A stretch of 64,000 nt of DNA from Synechococcus sp. ROS8604 (GTDB taxonomy: Bacteria; Cyanobacteriota; Cyanobacteriia; PCC-6307; Cyanobiaceae), in NCBI RefSeq assembly GCF_014279655.1, contig NZ_CP047946.1, forward strand, positions 1,736,001 to 1,800,000. Direction: 5' to 3'. Below the pieces are notes generated by a model, which was given only the letters and a program-made list of their open reading frames with translations, was not told where the DNA came from and did not search any database. The stretch's first letter is position 1; every line of letters begins with the position of its first letter. The position numbers and the translations under genes were made by a program. This document shows, one piece after another, positions 63,119 to 64,000 of this stretch.

Positions 63119-64000
63119 CGAGACGCGAGTGGCGTGATTCGAATCGCCACTGGCTTGATGAAACGGAACTCCACAAAATCGCCGAGCGCTAGCTCGTCAA
63201 AAGCCTTTCCAGGCATTCGCTTGCTGACGTCGAGATTGTGAACCTTCCCGAATGGCCCGCGGAGACTCAAGGTGCGATCGGACCGCGAAATCCTCACCAC
63301 TTCAGCGCTGCCTGTGGCCATCGCCACGCGCGTGCCCTTCGGAACGGGACCAAAGTCTCCAGCGATCTCCACATCCTGGCGCTCAAAACTCAGGGCTTTG
63401 ATGGTGGAAGGGCGTAGTTCCACCACTAAGCCATCGAGAAGATCCACGGATATGTTGCTTCCAGGACGCAACCTCAACGTGTTGAGATCCACGGCTGACG
63501 TCACAAGAATGTTGTGCCCTTCGGGGCCTTCAATTTCCAGCACCTGCTGGTCTGGAAGAAGGCGGGTCACAGTGGCGTGGAGGTGGGTGATTTCAAACGA
63601 CTCAAGAAGTTCCGCCTTCAGAGTGGTTCCAGACCGAAGCAAATCGGCGGCCAAGGGGGGCGTGAAAACAGAAGGGCCGCGCGCAGGAGTAGGGAGTTTG
63701 CGAACGTCTACGGCGACGGGCTGAACCAGGCGGAAATCAACGAACTCGCCAACCTTCAAATCCTCAAGCGGATCATTCTCTGGCGTCACTAAGACGTCGA
63801 GATTGTTGATGCCGCCAAACGGACCCATCAGGCTCAGACTTCCATCTTGACGATCAAGCTTGACCACCCTTCCCGTTCCTGAGGCAAGCGCGACACGCGT
63901 TCCTTTTTTCAACTTCCCCATATCAGTGGGAAGGATGATGTCTTCACGACTAAAGCTCAGCTCTTGATCTTGACTCGCCTCAAGGTCCACTAACAAACCA
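63115..64000 (-). CDS. Repeat-domain protein, 5' end beyond the window
   Basis: The frame is open to the right edge; a TTG at 63996 is not a real start because the repeat continues. At least two copies of a 100-residue module are seen: LPTDMGKLKKGTRVALASGTG with GPFGGINNLDVL and GEFVDFRLVQPVAVDVRKL, versus AGDFGPVPKGTRVAMATGSA with GPFGKVHNLDVS and GDFVEFRFIKPVAIRITPL. The modules look beta-rich, like small-barrel domains. No family known. Confidence 0.7.
   Translation of the reverse strand, partial: GLLVDLEASQDQELSFSREDIILPTDMGKLKKGTRVALASGTGRVVKLDRQDGSLSLMGPFGGINNLDVLVTPENDPLEDLKVGEFVDFRLVQPVAVDVRKLPTPARGPSVFTPPLAADLLRSGTTLKAELLESFEITHLHATVTRLLPDQQVLEIEGPEGHNILVTSAVDLNTLRLRPGSNISVDLLDGLVVELRPSTIKALSFERQDVEIAGDFGPVPKGTRVAMATGSAEVVRISRSDRTLSLRGPFGKVHNLDVSKRMPGKAFDELALGDFVEFRFIKPVAIRITPLASR

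Noticed and set aside
1-64000. tRNA, rRNA, tmRNA, 6S, SRP RNA or CRISPR arrays
   Set aside because: Looked for by eye in gaps between genes; no cloverleaf-like or conserved RNA signature and no spaced direct repeats were found.

Overview
The window looks like chromosomal DNA from a marine unicellular cyanobacterium of the Synechococcus/Prochlorococcus type. The main evidence is phycocyanobilin synthase (pcyA), phosphoribulokinase, class II FBPase/SBPase, glutamyl-tRNA reductase, ADP-glucose pyrophosphorylase, several families confined to cyanobacteria (DUF3685, DUF3727, YqeG-type HAD, a thylakoid thioredoxin-like protein), very short gene spacing and many 4-base start/stop overlaps. No rRNA, tRNA or CRISPR array was recognised. 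The assignment to marine Synechococcus is an inference from gene content.

Layout. 1-230: start of a possible tyrosine integrase running off the left edge on the minus strand. 285-2773: an active/inactive M16 peptidase pair. 2861-6560: pcyA coupled to a DevBCA-type exporter and a small basic protein, closed by a strong terminator. 6678-10771: two glycosyltransferases, rsmE and a DUF92 (VTE6-like) gene. The second glycosyltransferase sits between two copies of a 38-bp repeat that is the 5' end of the DUF92 gene. 10698-16768: a group 3 type sigma factor, then a minus-strand operon aspC-phnD-phnC-phnE-esterase for import of a phosphorus oxyanion (phosphonate or phosphite). 16881-20502: VOC protein, family 4 uracil-DNA glycosylase, ispG and a C-terminal processing protease. 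20493-25426: small secreted proteins and mfd.

25427-27601 is a gene-poor, AT-rich block with three small membrane or orphan proteins. 27602-35357 is a carbon-metabolism cluster: rpe, glpX, hemA, glgC, gnd and pgl, followed by a CIA30 protein. 35385-42518: ilvD, a UPRT-like protein with a degenerate active site, a pentapeptide protein, a CobW-type GTPase with a His-rich loop, an L,D-transpeptidase-like protein and purS-purQ. 42736-45631: a Tat-exported S66 carboxypeptidase and class II aldolase, then a second gene-poor stretch of about 750 bp.

45632-61071 is almost all minus strand: an oxidoreductase, accD, prepilin peptidase, a phosphoribulokinase of the bacterial (proteobacterial-like) type, leuB, lpxD, proB, YqeG, DUF3727, ruvX, a CofE-like protein, a thioredoxin-like protein, DUF3685, a Fur-family regulator without CxxC motifs, and hisA. 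The right end holds a CSP41-like epimerase, pgsA, a CBS-domain protein and a repeat-domain protein cut off by the window edge.

The most unusual points are the repeat-bounded glycosyltransferase with a chimeric leader ORF, the edge integrase, the degenerate UPRT, the cysteine-poor phosphoribulokinase and Fur proteins, and the phosphonate-type transport operon that shows no catabolic enzyme.
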